A DNA stretch of 64,000 bases from Nocardia yamanashiensis NBRC 100130 (GTDB lineage: Bacteria; Actinomycetota; Actinomycetes; Mycobacteriales; Mycobacteriaceae): contig NZ_BDCD01000002.1 of NCBI RefSeq assembly GCF_001613325.1, forward strand, positions 62,001 to 126,000, in the 5' to 3' direction. Positions 45,296 through 53,977 of the stretch are shown piece after piece. Both the position numbers and the translations under genes were made by a program. The notes under the pieces are model-generated. The model was not told where the DNA came from, did not search any database, and saw only the letters and a program-made list of their open reading frames with translations. Position 1 is the first letter of the stretch; each line of letters starts with the position of its first letter.

Positions 45296-45378
45296 CCGCC
45301 CGGCCGAAGGCGGCGCCCCCTTTGCCTTCGTCTGTCTCAGCGACTTCCGAAATCACTTGCGCTTGCTCGTTTCGAGCA
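45277..45378 (+). promoter_or_regulatory. Attenuator-like leader RNA of the ABC-F gene
   Basis: Competing hairpins can be drawn. GGAAGTCGACAGAC (45277-45290) pairs with GTCTGT (45330-45335) and CGACTTCC (45341-45348). GCCGCC/GGCGGC (45295-45300/45309-45314) competes with CGAAGGC/GCCTTCG (45305-45311/45324-45330). A last hairpin TGCTCG-TTT-CGAGCA (45364-45378) lies near the gene's ribosome site. Ribosome stalling in the leader peptide would free the downstream region. Confidence 0.65.
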
Positions 45379-45396
45379 GGAAAGAGTCGACGAACC

Positions 45397-46992
45397 ATGT
45401 CCACATCCAGTCAGGCTGCGATCATCCTGCAGCAATTGTCCTTCGAATGGCCCGACGGCAGCATCGCGCTCGCCGGGGTCGACGGCGTCTTGACCGCCGG
45501 GCGCACCGGATTGGTCGGCCGCAACGGCGTCGGTAAATCGACGCTGCTGCGGCTGATCGCCGGAATATTGAAACCGACGTCCGGCAGCGTCGAAACCAGT
45601 GGCGCGGTGGGGTATCTGCCGCAGACCTTGACGCTCGGGCGCTCGGACACCATTGCCCGGCTGCTCGGGATCGAGGAGAAACTCACCGCCCTGCGCGCGA
45701 TCGAGGCGGGGGAGACCGACGAGCGGTACTTCGAGACCATCGGCGACGATTGGGATATCGAGGCTCGCGCCGATCAGGCATTGCACGAAATCGGTTTCGG
45801 CGCGGCGGATCTCGATCGCAAGGTGGGGGAGATCTCCGGCGGTGAGGCCGTGTTGGTCGCCATCACCGGGTTGCGGGTGCGGCGGACGCCGATCACCCTG
45901 CTGGACGAGCCGACCAATAATCTCGACCGTGAAACCCGGGCCAAGCTGGCCGAATTCGTCGATACCTGGCCCGGCACCCTGGTGGTGGTGAGCCACGATC
46001 TCGAACTGCTCGAACACATGGACGCGACCGCGGAATTGCACGGCGCGCAGCTGGAGGTGTTCGGCGGGCCGTACAGCGAATGGCAGCGGCATATCGAACA
46101 GGAACAGGCCGCGGCGGCGCAGGCGGCACGGACGGCCGAGCAGGCGTTGAAGGTCGAGAAACGGCAGCGGATCGAGGCGGAGACCAAACTCGCCCGGCGG
46201 GAGCGCACCGCGCGATCGACGCAGCGGGACGGTGGAATTCCACGGATTCTCGCCGGTAATCGCGCCAGCAAGGCGCAAGCCTCGGCCGGCGCCATGCGCG
46301 GCACCATGGACGCGAAAGTCGTTGCGGCGCAGGATGCGCTGACCGCGGCGGAATCGCGGGTGCGGCGGGTGGAACATATTCATCTGGAATTGCCGGACCC
46401 GGATGTGCCGCGCAGCCGGCGCATCGCGGAATTCCGCGACGGTGACCGCAGCATTGTCATTCAGGGGCCGGAACGGGTGGCCCTGATCGGCCGGAACGGC
46501 GCGGGCAAGTCGACGCTGATCGAGCAGCTCCTGGACGGGCGGCATCCCGAACGCGGCAGCTTGCTCACCGACCGCGTCGGGTATCTGCCGCAGCGCCTGG
46601 ACAATCTGGACGAGCAGGCCAGCGCGCTCGACAATGTGCACGCGGTGGCCGTCACCACGCCGCCGGCCGAGATCCGCAATCAGCTGGCCCGGCTGCTGTT
46701 GCGCGGCAACAGCGTCGAACGCCCGGTGTCCACGCTGTCCGGCGGAGAACGGTTCCGGGTCGCCCTGGCGCGCCTGCTGCTCGCCGATCCGCCGGTGCAA
46801 TTGCTGATTCTCGACGAGCCCACCAACAACCTCGATATCGCCAGCGTCGACCAGCTCGTGGAAGCGCTGGGCGATTATCGAGGCGCGGTGCTCATCGTCA
46901 GTCACGATTACCCGTTCCTGGAGCGGATCGGGCTCGATACCGTCCTGGAATTGGCCGCGGACGGCGGTATCCGGCAACGCGCCTCGTTGTGA
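45397..46992 (+). CDS. ABC-F ribosome-protection-type ATPase
   Basis: A 531-residue cytoplasmic protein with two ABC domains and no membrane part. Domain 1: Walker [10 protein letters not shown], signature EISGGEAV, Walker [13 protein letters not shown]. Domain 2: [36 protein letters not shown]. Between them a ~95-residue Gln/Ala/Arg-rich helical linker (the antibiotic-resistance domain position) is present. Antibiotic-resistance ABC-F proteins displace drugs from the ribosome's exit site; the leader peptide supports that role here. ATG 45397 with AGGAAAG upstream. Confidence 0.9.
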   Translation: MSTSSQAAIILQQLSFEWPDGSIALAGVDGVLTAGRTGLVGRNGVGKSTLLRLIAGILKPTSGSVETSGAVGYLPQTLTLGRSDTIARLLGIEEKLTALRAIEAGETDERYFETIGDDWDIEARADQALHEIGFGAADLDRKVGEISGGEAVLVAITGLRVRRTPITLLDEPTNNLDRETRAKLAEFVDTWPGTLVVVSHDLELLEHMDATAELHGAQLEVFGGPYSEWQRHIEQEQAAAAQAARTAEQALKVEKRQRIEAETKLARRERTARSTQRDGGIPRILAGNRASKAQASAGAMRGTMDAKVVAAQDALTAAESRVRRVEHIHLELPDPDVPRSRRIAEFRDGDRSIVIQGPERVALIGRNGAGKSTLIEQLLDGRHPERGSLLTDRVGYLPQRLDNLDEQASALDNVHAVAVTTPPAEIRNQLARLLLRGNSVERPVSTLSGGERFRVALARLLLADPPVQLLILDEPTNNLDIASVDQLVEALGDYRGAVLIVSHDYPFLERIGLDTVLELAADGGIRQRASL

Positions 46993-46995
46993 TCG

Positions 46996-48036
46996 TCAGA
47001 GGCGATCCGCGTCCATGATCGCCCGGGCGAACGGGCGCGGCGCCTCCTGCGGCACATTGTGACCGATGCCGTCGAGGACGCGATGCTCGTACTTTCCGGT
47101 GTATTTGCCGCGGTACGGCATTCCGTCCTTGGCGGCGCCGTCGAAATCGCTCGCGATGGTGATGGCGGGCACGGTGATCGCCGGGCCGGCCGCGAGCCGC
47201 TGTTCGTATTCGTCGTACTGCGGTTCGCCCGGAGCCAGGCTCAAGCGCCAGCGGTAATTCGAGATGACGATATCGACGTGGTCGGGATTGTCGAAGGCGG
47301 CGGCGCTGCGATCGAAGGTGGCGTCGTCGAATTGCCATGTGGGGGAGGCGCGCTGCCAGATCAGCTTGTTGAAATCGTGCCGGTTCTTCGCATACCCGGC
47401 GCGCCCGCGTTCGGTGGCGAAATAGTACTGATACCACCAGCCCAGTTCGGCTTCCGGCGACAGCGGCAGTTGCTGCGCCGCCTGCTGGGTGACGATGTAG
47501 CCGCTCACCGCCACCATCGCCTTGACCCGTTCCGGCCACAGCGCCGCGATGATATCGACGGTCCGTGCGCCCCAATCGAATCCGCCGAGCACCGCCTTGT
47601 CGATGCGCAGGGCATCCATGAAATCCACGATGTCGCGGGCGATCGCCGACTGCTGACCGTTCCGGATCGTCTGCGGCGACCGGAAAGTCGTGGAACCGTA
47701 GCCGCGCAGGAACGGCACCAGCACGCGATATCCGGCCTCCGCCAGGATCGGCCCGACATCGGCGTAGCTGTACGGGTCGTAGGGCCAGCCGTGCAAGAGA
47801 ATCACCGGTTGCCCGGTGCCGGGCCCGAATTCGGCGTAGCCCACATTCAGCACCCCCGCATCGATCTGTTTGATAACGCCCAGTGAGGTATTGGCCCCCG
47901 CTCCCGCCCGGAAGTTCTCCCCGGCGGGCGCTGCCGCGGTCCCGGAGTCCGTACCGCACCCGCTCATTGAAGCCGCCGCCAAACTCGCCGCTCCCGCCGC
48001 CAGTGCGCCGCCGAAGAATCGTCTGCTGATTTCCAT
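46996..48036 (-). CDS. Tat-type lipoprotein alpha/beta hydrolase with Asp nucleophile
   Basis: A 346-residue exported hydrolase. SRRFFGG at residues 4-10 is a twin-arginine signal and ASMSGC a lipobox, so it is probably Tat-exported and acylated. The fold has VILLHGWPYDPYSY (oxyanion HGW-P), the nucleophile elbow GGFDWGART with Asp instead of Ser, and the final His in DGIGHNVPQEAP. An Asp nucleophile is the mark of epoxide hydrolases and haloalkane dehalogenases. Convergent with the ABC-F gene (stops 3 bp apart). Confidence 0.87.
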   Translation of the reverse strand: MEISRRFFGGALAAGAASLAAASMSGCGTDSGTAAAPAGENFRAGAGANTSLGVIKQIDAGVLNVGYAEFGPGTGQPVILLHGWPYDPYSYADVGPILAEAGYRVLVPFLRGYGSTTFRSPQTIRNGQQSAIARDIVDFMDALRIDKAVLGGFDWGARTVDIIAALWPERVKAMVAVSGYIVTQQAAQQLPLSPEAELGWWYQYYFATERGRAGYAKNRHDFNKLIWQRASPTWQFDDATFDRSAAAFDNPDHVDIVISNYRWRLSLAPGEPQYDEYEQRLAAGPAITVPAITIASDFDGAAKDGMPYRGKYTGKYEHRVLDGIGHNVPQEAPRPFARAIMDADRL

Positions 48037-48081
48037 GCCTTCGACGCTAGGCAGCGCCCCCGGGCACTCACGACCGTCGCA

Positions 48082-48144
48082 TGACGTAATCGGTGACGCC
48101 GTCGGCCGTCCGGCCGCGAACCGGATTACGTCACCCCAGCGTCA
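48082..48144. promoter_or_regulatory. Inverted and direct TGACG repeats in a divergent promoter region
   Basis: TGACGTAATC (48082-48091) and GATTACGTCA (48124-48133) are perfect inverted arms. TGACG recurs at 48094-48098 (12 bp after the first) and CGTCA at 48140-48144 (11 bp after the other). The region separates the Asp-hydrolase gene from the SRPBCC/hydrolase operon. Confidence 0.6.
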
Positions 48145-48188
48145 TCCGACAGATTCGGCGCGGGTGCCCCGAAAGCGAAGGTATTTCC

Positions 48189-48620
48189 ATGCCTACCGTT
48201 CGCTTTCATCTCCAGTCCACCCTGACCCCCGCCGAGGTCGTGCGGGTACTCACCGACTTCGGACCCACCCGCACCGAGTCATGGCCGACCATCGACGCCG
48301 ACCACTTCACCGTCCACGCCGGCGGCGAGAACTGGGCCGAGGTCACCGAGGGCACCGCCGCCGCCTGGGAACGCGCCCGCTACGACTGGGACCCGGCCGG
48401 CGACACCGTCACCATCACCACCCTCGATTCCAAACTCTTCGGCCCCGGCGGCGGCTGGATCTTCCGCGCCACCCCCGACGCCTCCGGCACTCGCGTAGAC
48501 GTCGAACTCACCCGCACCCCGGCCACTTTCAAGGGCAAGCTACTGGCCGCCCTGCTCCCGCTGGTCGGCCCGTCCTCCCTGCGCAAGTCCTTCGCGGGCC
48601 CGCTGCGGGCGGCGGCGTGA
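48189..48620 (+). CDS. SRPBCC-fold small protein
   Basis: A 143-residue protein that looks like a START/SRPBCC ligand-binding domain: TVRFHLQSTLTPAEVVRVL at the start, a central WAEVTEG and long C-terminal helix (FKGKLLAALLPLVG). Family members bind hydrophobic ligands or act as cyclases/aromatases. It overlaps the next hydrolase gene (TGATG), so the two are coupled. Specific ligand unknown. Confidence 0.75.
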   Translation: MPTVRFHLQSTLTPAEVVRVLTDFGPTRTESWPTIDADHFTVHAGGENWAEVTEGTAAAWERARYDWDPAGDTVTITTLDSKLFGPGGGWIFRATPDASGTRVDVELTRTPATFKGKLLAALLPLVGPSSLRKSFAGPLRAAA

Positions 48621-49525
48621 TGGCGGCCCCGCACACGGCGGGCCTCGCGCCGCTCGCCCCCGGTGTCCACACCTTCGATTCCGACGGCGTCACCCAGCGC
48701 TATCACGTGTACGGCAGCGGCCCGGTCTGCCTGGCCCAGCCCGGCGGTCCGGGAATCTTCTGGGAATACCTGCGCATGCCGGAGCTCGAACGCCACCTGA
48801 CCATGGTGTACGTCGAAGCGCTCGGCACCGGCGCATCCGGGCGGCTGCCGGCGCATCCGCACGGGTACACCCGGGAGCGTTACAGCCTTGCGCTGCAACG
48901 GATCATCGAACACCTGGGCGTGCCGCAGGTGTACCTGTTCGGTCATTCGCACGGGGCGTTCGTCACCGCCTACCACGCGATACACCGGCCGGAGCGGCTC
49001 GCGGGCATCGTGCTGTACGAGGGCGCGCCGGTCACCGGTCCTGAACACGGGGCCGAGGCCGCCCGCCGGCTCCAGGAGTTCGCCGCCGCCCACGCGGATC
49101 GCCCGGAACTGTCCGAGGTGCTCATGGCTTTCGCTGCAATGCAAGACATTTCGAGCGATGATCAGACCCTCGCGGTGGCCCGCGGCGTGCTGCCCTCCTA
49201 CTTCGCCGACTACTGGGGCGATGAGCCGCGCTGGTCGGCGTTCCGGGAAGGCATTCGGGCGAGCTACATCTCGGGTGCGCACGCCGACGGCTCACCCGAT
49301 CCGATCGACGACCGCGCCGACCTGCCGAAGCTGAGCGTGCCGGCGCTGATCGTGGTGGGCCGCTTCGATGTCATCTGCGGTCCGCGCTGGGGAAATGAAC
49401 TGCACGAACTGATCCCGGGTTCGCGCCTGCTGATGCTGGAGCACAGCGGGCACCTGGGGCATCTGGAAGAACCGGCGCGCTTCACCGACGCGGTCCGGGA
49501 ATTCGTTCTCACACCGGGAAGATGA
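48620..49525 (+). CDS. Alpha/beta hydrolase, proline-iminopeptidase-like
   Basis: A 301-residue cytoplasmic hydrolase. The oxyanion region is LAQPGGPGIFWEYL, close to the HGGPG of proline iminopeptidases (here Gln-Pro-Gly-Gly-Pro). The nucleophile Ser is in YLFGHSHGAFV, acid Asp in VVGRFDVICG, and His in LEHSGHLGHLEEP. ATG 48620 overlaps the SRPBCC stop; a GTG at 48617 is the alternative. Followed by a small coupled ORF. Confidence 0.87.
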   Translation: MAAPHTAGLAPLAPGVHTFDSDGVTQRYHVYGSGPVCLAQPGGPGIFWEYLRMPELERHLTMVYVEALGTGASGRLPAHPHGYTRERYSLALQRIIEHLGVPQVYLFGHSHGAFVTAYHAIHRPERLAGIVLYEGAPVTGPEHGAEAARRLQEFAAAHADRPELSEVLMAFAAMQDISSDDQTLAVARGVLPSYFADYWGDEPRWSAFREGIRASYISGAHADGSPDPIDDRADLPKLSVPALIVVGRFDVICGPRWGNELHELIPGSRLLMLEHSGHLGHLEEPARFTDAVREFVLTPGR

Positions 49526-49671
49526 TCGCCATGCCCTCGTTCGATGCGTTCCGCAAGGGCGGCCGGTACAGCGGGACAACGGCTTTCGCCGGTCCGGTCG
49601 TCCTGTGGATCTGGGCGGAACTCGCCGTACTGCACGGGCGAGGGCCCTCCGTCCGGGATCTGCTCGGTTAG
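49522..49671 (+). CDS. Possible 49-residue protein coupled to the hydrolase gene
   Basis: ATG 49522 overlaps the hydrolase stop as ATGA and a second in-frame ATG follows at 49531. The product includes FDAFRKGGRYSG, a short hydrophobic stretch (AFAGPVVLWIWAELAVL) and a C-terminal SVRDLLG. It could be a small membrane-associated peptide. No family is recognised; the coupling and codon use are the only support. Confidence 0.4.
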   Translation: MIAMPSFDAFRKGGRYSGTTAFAGPVVLWIWAELAVLHGRGPSVRDLLG

Positions 49672-49744
49672 CGATCCGCTGTAAACCACCACCGGCCACG
49701 GGCTTTCGTGGCCGCTGCGTGCCGAATCTCCTGAAAGGCTCGAA

Positions 49745-50320
49745 ATGAACACCGCCACCGTGGCGCTACCCGCTGCCACCTCCGGACGCTCATCCGTCAT
49801 CCGCCTGTCCCTGATCCGCGGCCTGGTCGCGCTGGCGTGGGCCGCCGCTTTCGCCGCTGCTCACGAGCCCTTGAATGCCGTCGTGCTCACCCTGCTGGTG
49901 ACCTACCCGCTCATCGACGCCGTCTCCTGCGCCATCGACTTCGCCGCGGTGCCCGACGGCTCCGAACGCCGGATCACCGCGCTCAACGGCATATTGAGCA
50001 CGGTCGCCGCCGTCGCGGTGGGCGTTGCCGGAACGGTGGGCGGCGTCCCCGTCGTGCTGGCCGTATTCGGGGTCTGGGCCAGTCTCTCCGGCGCGACCCA
50101 GCTGGCCGTCGGCATCTATCGGCGTGGGCCGGTCTTCGGCAAACAGTGGCCCACGCTGATCTCCGGTGGCCTGTCGTTCCTCGTCGGTGTCACCTACGTG
50201 GCACAGGCCACCGGAGCCGCGCCGTCCTTGGCGGTGCTGGCCGTCTATGCCACCGGCGGCGGCGTGTTCTTCGTCGTCCAGGCCGCCCTGCTGGCCTGGA
50301 AGTCCCGGTCGGTCAGCTGA
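49745..50320 (+). CDS. DUF308-like integral membrane protein
   Basis: A 191-residue protein with about six short hydrophobic helices. SLIRGLVALAWAAAFA, LLVTYPLIDAVSCAID and VWASLSGATQLAVGIYRR resemble the HdeD/DUF308 family of acid-resistance-type membrane proteins. Role unknown. It is convergent with trpA and the two coding regions overlap by 8 bp. Confidence 0.75.
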   Translation: MNTATVALPAATSGRSSVIRLSLIRGLVALAWAAAFAAAHEPLNAVVLTLLVTYPLIDAVSCAIDFAAVPDGSERRITALNGILSTVAAVAVGVAGTVGGVPVVLAVFGVWASLSGATQLAVGIYRRGPVFGKQWPTLISGGLSFLVGVTYVAQATGAAPSLAVLAVYATGGGVFFVVQAALLAWKSRSVS

Positions 50321-51134
50321 CCGGGGTGCGGACGGCGGCGGCCAGTTCGGTGCTGCGGGCCCGGACGGCCGCCAGCCCGATTGCCGGGTCCGGCGCTTCC
50401 AGCAGATCGCGGACCAGGCGGGAGCCCACGATGACGCCGTCGGCGAAGCTCGCCACCTGGGTCGCTGCGTCGGCATCGGAGATTCCGATGCCGACGCAGA
50501 CCGGGAGCTCGGTCAGTGCGCGCAGGCGCTGGACCAGGGTGTGGGCTGCCGCGTCGAGCGTGGCCCTGGTGCCGGTGACGCCCATGGTCGAGGCGGCGTA
50601 CACGAAACCGGTTCCCGCCGAGGTGATCTCGGCCAAGCGCTCCGTGGTGCTGCTCGGGGCGACGACGAAGACGGTGGCCAGGTCGTGGGCGGCGGCGCTG
50701 CGCCGCCACGCCTCGGACTCCTGAACCGGGAGGTCGGGCAGGATGCAGCCCGCACCGCCCGCCGCGGCGAGTTCGGCGGCGAAACGTTCGACGCCGTAGC
50801 GCTCGACCGGATTCCAGTACGTCATCACCAGAATCGGTTTGCCGGTGGCCAGATACGCCTCCCGGACGGTGCGCATGACGTCCGCGATTCGTACGCCGGC
50901 CCGCAGTGCGTGCCCGGCGGCGGTCTGCACGACGGGGCCGTCGATCACCGGATCACTGTGCGGCAGGCCGACTTCCACGATATCGGCCCCGCCCGCGACC
51001 ACCGCTTCGACGGCCGCGATACCGCCGTCCACGCTGGGATAGCCGGCGGTCACATAGGCCACCAGCGCGGCCCGGTTCTCACGGCGGGCGGTCTCGAGGG
51101 TATCGGTCAGCAGTCGCAGGTTCCCGTTCGTCAT
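50313..51134 (-). CDS. trpA: Tryptophan synthase alpha chain
   Basis: Cleaves indole-3-glycerol phosphate to indole and glyceraldehyde-3-phosphate, passing indole to TrpB. The 273-residue protein shows [14 protein letters not shown], the catalytic Glu in [11 protein letters not shown] and catalytic Asp in VIDGPVVQ, and the phosphate loop GVTGTR with [10 protein letters not shown] later. Its ATG overlaps the trpB stop (ATGA). Confidence 0.95.
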   Translation of the reverse strand: MTNGNLRLLTDTLETARRENRAALVAYVTAGYPSVDGGIAAVEAVVAGGADIVEVGLPHSDPVIDGPVVQTAAGHALRAGVRIADVMRTVREAYLATGKPILVMTYWNPVERYGVERFAAELAAAGGAGCILPDLPVQESEAWRRSAAAHDLATVFVVAPSSTTERLAEITSAGTGFVYAASTMGVTGTRATLDAAAHTLVQRLRALTELPVCVGIGISDADAATQVASFADGVIVGSRLVRDLLEAPDPAIGLAAVRARSTELAAAVRTPVS

Positions 51135-52369
51135 GCGCGCACCTCCGCCTCGCGACCGGCGAAATACGCTGCGGCCGTTTCCATATCCTTGTCACCGCGC
51201 CCGGACAGATTCACCAGGATCAATCCCTCCGGTCCCAGTTCCCGGCCGACCTCGAGCGCCCCGGCCAGGGCGTGCGCGCTCTCGATCGCGGGAATGATGC
51301 CCTCGGTCCGGGACAGCAGCCGGAAGGCATCCATGGCCGCCGCGTCGGTGATCGGCCGGTATTCGCCGCGGCCGCTGTCGTGCAGGTACGAATGCTCGGG
51401 GCCGACGCCCGGATAGTCGAGTCCCGCCGAAATCGAACAGGCTTCGATGATCTGACCCTCGTCGTCCTGCAGCACATAGGACCGCGACCCGTGCAGGATC
51501 CCGGGCTCGCCCGCCGACAGGGACGCCGCGTGCTCCCCGCTCGCGATGCCGTGCCCGGCCGCCTCACAGCCGATGAGCCGCACGCCGGGGTCGTCGAGGA
51601 AGGCGTGGAACAACCCGATCGCGTTCGATCCGCCGCCCACACACGCCACCGCCGCATCGGGCAGCCGCCCGGTCCGCTCCAGCAGCTGCCGGCGCGCCTC
51701 CACCCCGATCACCCGCTGGAAATCGCGGATCATGGCGGGGAACGGATGCGGCCCGGCCACCGTCCCGAAGATGTAGTGCGTGCTGTCGGTATTGGCGACC
51801 CAATCGCGGAAGGTCTCGTTGATGGCGTCCTTGAGCGTGCGCGACCCGGACGTGACCGGAACGACCTGTGCGCCCAGCATTTCCATGCGCGCCACGTTCA
51901 ACGCCTGCCGCCGGGTGTCCACCTCGCCCATATAGACCACGCATTCCAGCCCGAACAGCGCGCACGCGGTGGCGGTGGCGACGCCGTGCGAACCCGCGCC
52001 GGTCTCGGCGATCACGCGCGGTTTGCCCATGCGCTTGGCCAGCAGCGCCTGACCCAGCACATTGTTCACCTTGTGCGAGCCGGTGTGATTGAGGTCCTCA
52101 CGCTTGAGGAAAACCCGTGCGCCACCGGCATATTCGGCGAAACGGGAGGCTTCGGTCAGCGCGCTGGGCCGACCGGCGTAGTCGGTGAGCAGCGCCTCGA
52201 GTTCCGCGACGAAGGCGGGATCGGTTTTGGCTTTGTCGTAGGCGGCGGCCACCTCGTCCACGGCGGCGACCAGCGCTTCCGGAATGAATTTACCGCCGTA
52301 CCCGCCGAAATATCCTTCCGGATCGGGTAATTGGCCCTCGGGGGCCGGGACGAAGAAATGATCGGTCAT
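51131..52369 (-). CDS. trpB: Tryptophan synthase beta chain
   Basis: PLP enzyme condensing indole with serine. The 412-residue protein has the PLP lysine in [31 protein letters not shown], and the phosphate-binding GGGSNAIG. It is full length. ATG 52369 begins [11 protein letters not shown]; the longer frame would be upstream leader. It lies 146 bp after trpM and overlaps trpA, giving trpM-trpB-trpA without trpE, trpD or trpC nearby. Confidence 0.96.
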   Translation of the reverse strand: MTDHFFVPAPEGQLPDPEGYFGGYGGKFIPEALVAAVDEVAAAYDKAKTDPAFVAELEALLTDYAGRPSALTEASRFAEYAGGARVFLKREDLNHTGSHKVNNVLGQALLAKRMGKPRVIAETGAGSHGVATATACALFGLECVVYMGEVDTRRQALNVARMEMLGAQVVPVTSGSRTLKDAINETFRDWVANTDSTHYIFGTVAGPHPFPAMIRDFQRVIGVEARRQLLERTGRLPDAAVACVGGGSNAIGLFHAFLDDPGVRLIGCEAAGHGIASGEHAASLSAGEPGILHGSRSYVLQDDEGQIIEACSISAGLDYPGVGPEHSYLHDSGRGEYRPITDAAAMDAFRLLSRTEGIIPAIESAHALAGALEVGRELGPEGLILVNLSGRGDKDMETAAAYFAGREAEVRA

Positions 52370-52387
52370 GGTTCGGCTCACTGTGCG

Positions 52388-52405
52388 GCCGGGGCGTGCC
52401 CCGGC
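52388..52405 (-). promoter_or_regulatory. Stable hairpin just before trpB
   Basis: GCCGGGGC and GCCCCGGC form a perfect 8-bp GC stem with a 2-nt spacer, 18 nt upstream of the trpB ATG. No clear ribosome binding site is seen between them. It may affect trpB translation or slow transcription. Confidence 0.5.
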
Positions 52406-52515
52406 GACCGGACTGGGAGAAGTCACGACGAGCACGCACATACCGCACGCGGAATCCGCTGTGGCAGCGGTCATCCCGATGCGGGGACGGCGGGGACGGA
52501 CCGCGCGCGGCGGTC

Positions 52516-52680
52516 TCAGTTACCCCGGAGGATGTGCGGCTCGCGGAGCCATCGCATCCCGTTCACCTGACCGGGTTCGGAGCCGATCACGTACCGCACC
52601 CGGCGGCCGTGCACGCGTCGCGCCGGCGCGCGGCAGCCGCGCGGGCGGCAACCGGGTGCGAGACGGACGGCGATCGACAT
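52516..52680 (-). CDS. trpM: TrpM-like small tryptophan-biosynthesis modulator
   Basis: A 54-residue, Arg-rich ORF from ATG 52680 to TGA 52516. Residues 7-23 read [17 protein letters not shown], followed by [21 protein letters not shown] recognise this as the TrpM family known from Streptomyces, where trpM lies directly upstream of trpB and modulates tryptophan synthesis; the match is from memory. TATAGT lies 6 nt before the ATG, so the transcript is probably leaderless and trpM is the first gene of the operon. Confidence 0.78.
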   Translation of the reverse strand: MSIAVRLAPGCRPRGCRAPARRVHGRRVRYVIGSEPGQVNGMRWLREPHILRGN

Positions 52681-52686
52681 GAGCGC

Positions 52687-52692
52687 ACTATA
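52687..52692 (-). promoter_or_regulatory. -10 element of the trpM-trpB-trpA operon
   Basis: TATAGT on the minus strand, ending 6 nt before the trpM ATG. A -35 box is not convincing, which is common for leaderless actinobacterial promoters. Confidence 0.6.
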
Positions 52693-52878
52693 ACCCGTTT
52701 GCCGCGAGGCGTCCGCGCAAGGGTTCTACGCTGGGTGAATAGGGCTGGGCGGCAACGAAACCGGGGTGCCTTCCGCCGGCCACGCACCCGTCACAGAACC
52801 GGGCTAAGATCCGCGCACCACTGGATCGCGCCAAGGTTTGACACCGCTCGGCAGCATGGAGGAGAGAGGAGCGTTGTC

Positions 52879-53946
52879 ATAACGCTTCGGATTTGGCTGA
52901 GCAGCGCCGGCGCGGCGTCTGCGCAGGTTATGCGGTTGTTGCGGGAGAACCCCGATCAGGTCGACGTCACCGTCTACGCGAGCAATATCGATCCCGGGGC
53001 GGTGGCGCTGTCGGTGTGCGATGTGGCCGAGCTGGAACCCCGGCACGTCAGCGACGAGGAGTACGCGCGCTTCGCGCTCGACTTCTGCCGCCGCCATCGC
53101 ATCGACGTGCTCATTCCGCCTCGCCGGCTGACCGCGCTGGCGGGCCGGGACATGGATTTCGCGGCGGTCGGCACCGCCGTCATGTGCTCGCCGCGCGCGG
53201 CCGTGACGGCGCTGACGAGCAAGGTTCGCACCTACGAAATGGCCGGTGCGGCAGGCATTCCGGTGCCGCCCTGGCGGGTGGTCTCGACCGCCGAGGCCTT
53301 CCGCGCCGCGGTCGCCGAACTGTCCCTCACCGACGACAAACTGTGCATCAAACCCAGCGGCGAGTACTCCGCCTTCGGCTTCCGCATCCTCGACGACGGC
53401 CCGCTCTCCATGGCCACCCTGCTCGCCCCGCCGCTGCCCGTGGCGTCGGTGGACGCGGTGGCCGGGGCGCTCGCCCGCGCCGCCGAACAGGGCGGCCCCG
53501 TCCCCGAACTCCTCGTCATGCCCTATCTGGACGCCCCCGAGATCAGCATCGACTGCCTCTCCGCCCCGGGCGGTGAACTCCTGATCGGCATCCCGCGCTC
53601 CAAACAGGGCCGCTTCCGCATGCTCCTCGACAATCCCGCCGCCCTGGACATCGCCGCCCGCCTCGTCAAACACTTCGAACTCGCGTACCTGACCAATATC
53701 CAACTCCGCCACCGCAAAGGCGAACCCGTCCTCCTGGAAGCCAACCCCCGCCCCGCCGCCGGCCTCTTCCAATCCGCCCACGCGGGCGTCAACCTCCCCT
53801 GGGCCGCCGTCCGCCTGCTGCTGCAAGGCGATCCGGGCATCCGCCGCCCACCCCGGCTCGACGTTCGCCTCGCGGTAGCCGAAGCCGTCATGGAAGTACC
53901 GAGTCGAGCCCGGGCCGAATTAGAACCTGTTCTATATTCGGGGTAA
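52879..53946 (+). CDS. ATP-grasp family protein, start codon unclear (ATA?)
   Basis: A ~355-residue ATP-grasp enzyme of the carbamoyl-phosphate-synthase-like group. The N-terminal pre-ATP domain starts LRIWLSSAGAASAQVM; the ATP-binding part has KVRTYEMAGAAGIPVPPW, KLCIKPSGEYSAFGF (P-loop-like Lys) and metal ligands in LTNIQLRHRKGEPVLLEANPR written here in outline. AGAGGAG ideally precedes codon 52879, which is ATA. The first in-frame ATG (52930) would delete the first strand; an in-frame GTG at 52735 adds 48 Arg-rich residues. It probably makes an amide or peptide bond. Confidence 0.78.
   Translation: MTLRIWLSSAGAASAQVMRLLRENPDQVDVTVYASNIDPGAVALSVCDVAELEPRHVSDEEYARFALDFCRRHRIDVLIPPRRLTALAGRDMDFAAVGTAVMCSPRAAVTALTSKVRTYEMAGAAGIPVPPWRVVSTAEAFRAAVAELSLTDDKLCIKPSGEYSAFGFRILDDGPLSMATLLAPPLPVASVDAVAGALARAAEQGGPVPELLVMPYLDAPEISIDCLSAPGGELLIGIPRSKQGRFRMLLDNPAALDIAARLVKHFELAYLTNIQLRHRKGEPVLLEANPRPAAGLFQSAHAGVNLPWAAVRLLLQGDPGIRRPPRLDVRLAVAEAVMEVPSRARAELEPVLYSG
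53921..53934. promoter_or_regulatory. KstR-type operator before the acyl-CoA dehydrogenase gene
   Basis: TAGAACCTGTTCTA is a palindrome fitting TnnAACnnGTTnnA, the published KstR box of cholesterol catabolism genes, at every fixed position. It overlaps a TATATT -10-like box (53933-53938) and lies inside the 3' end of the ATP-grasp gene. Confidence 0.72.
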
Positions 53947-53977
53947 CCGTTCCGGCGATCCCTCGGGAGTTCAGTAC

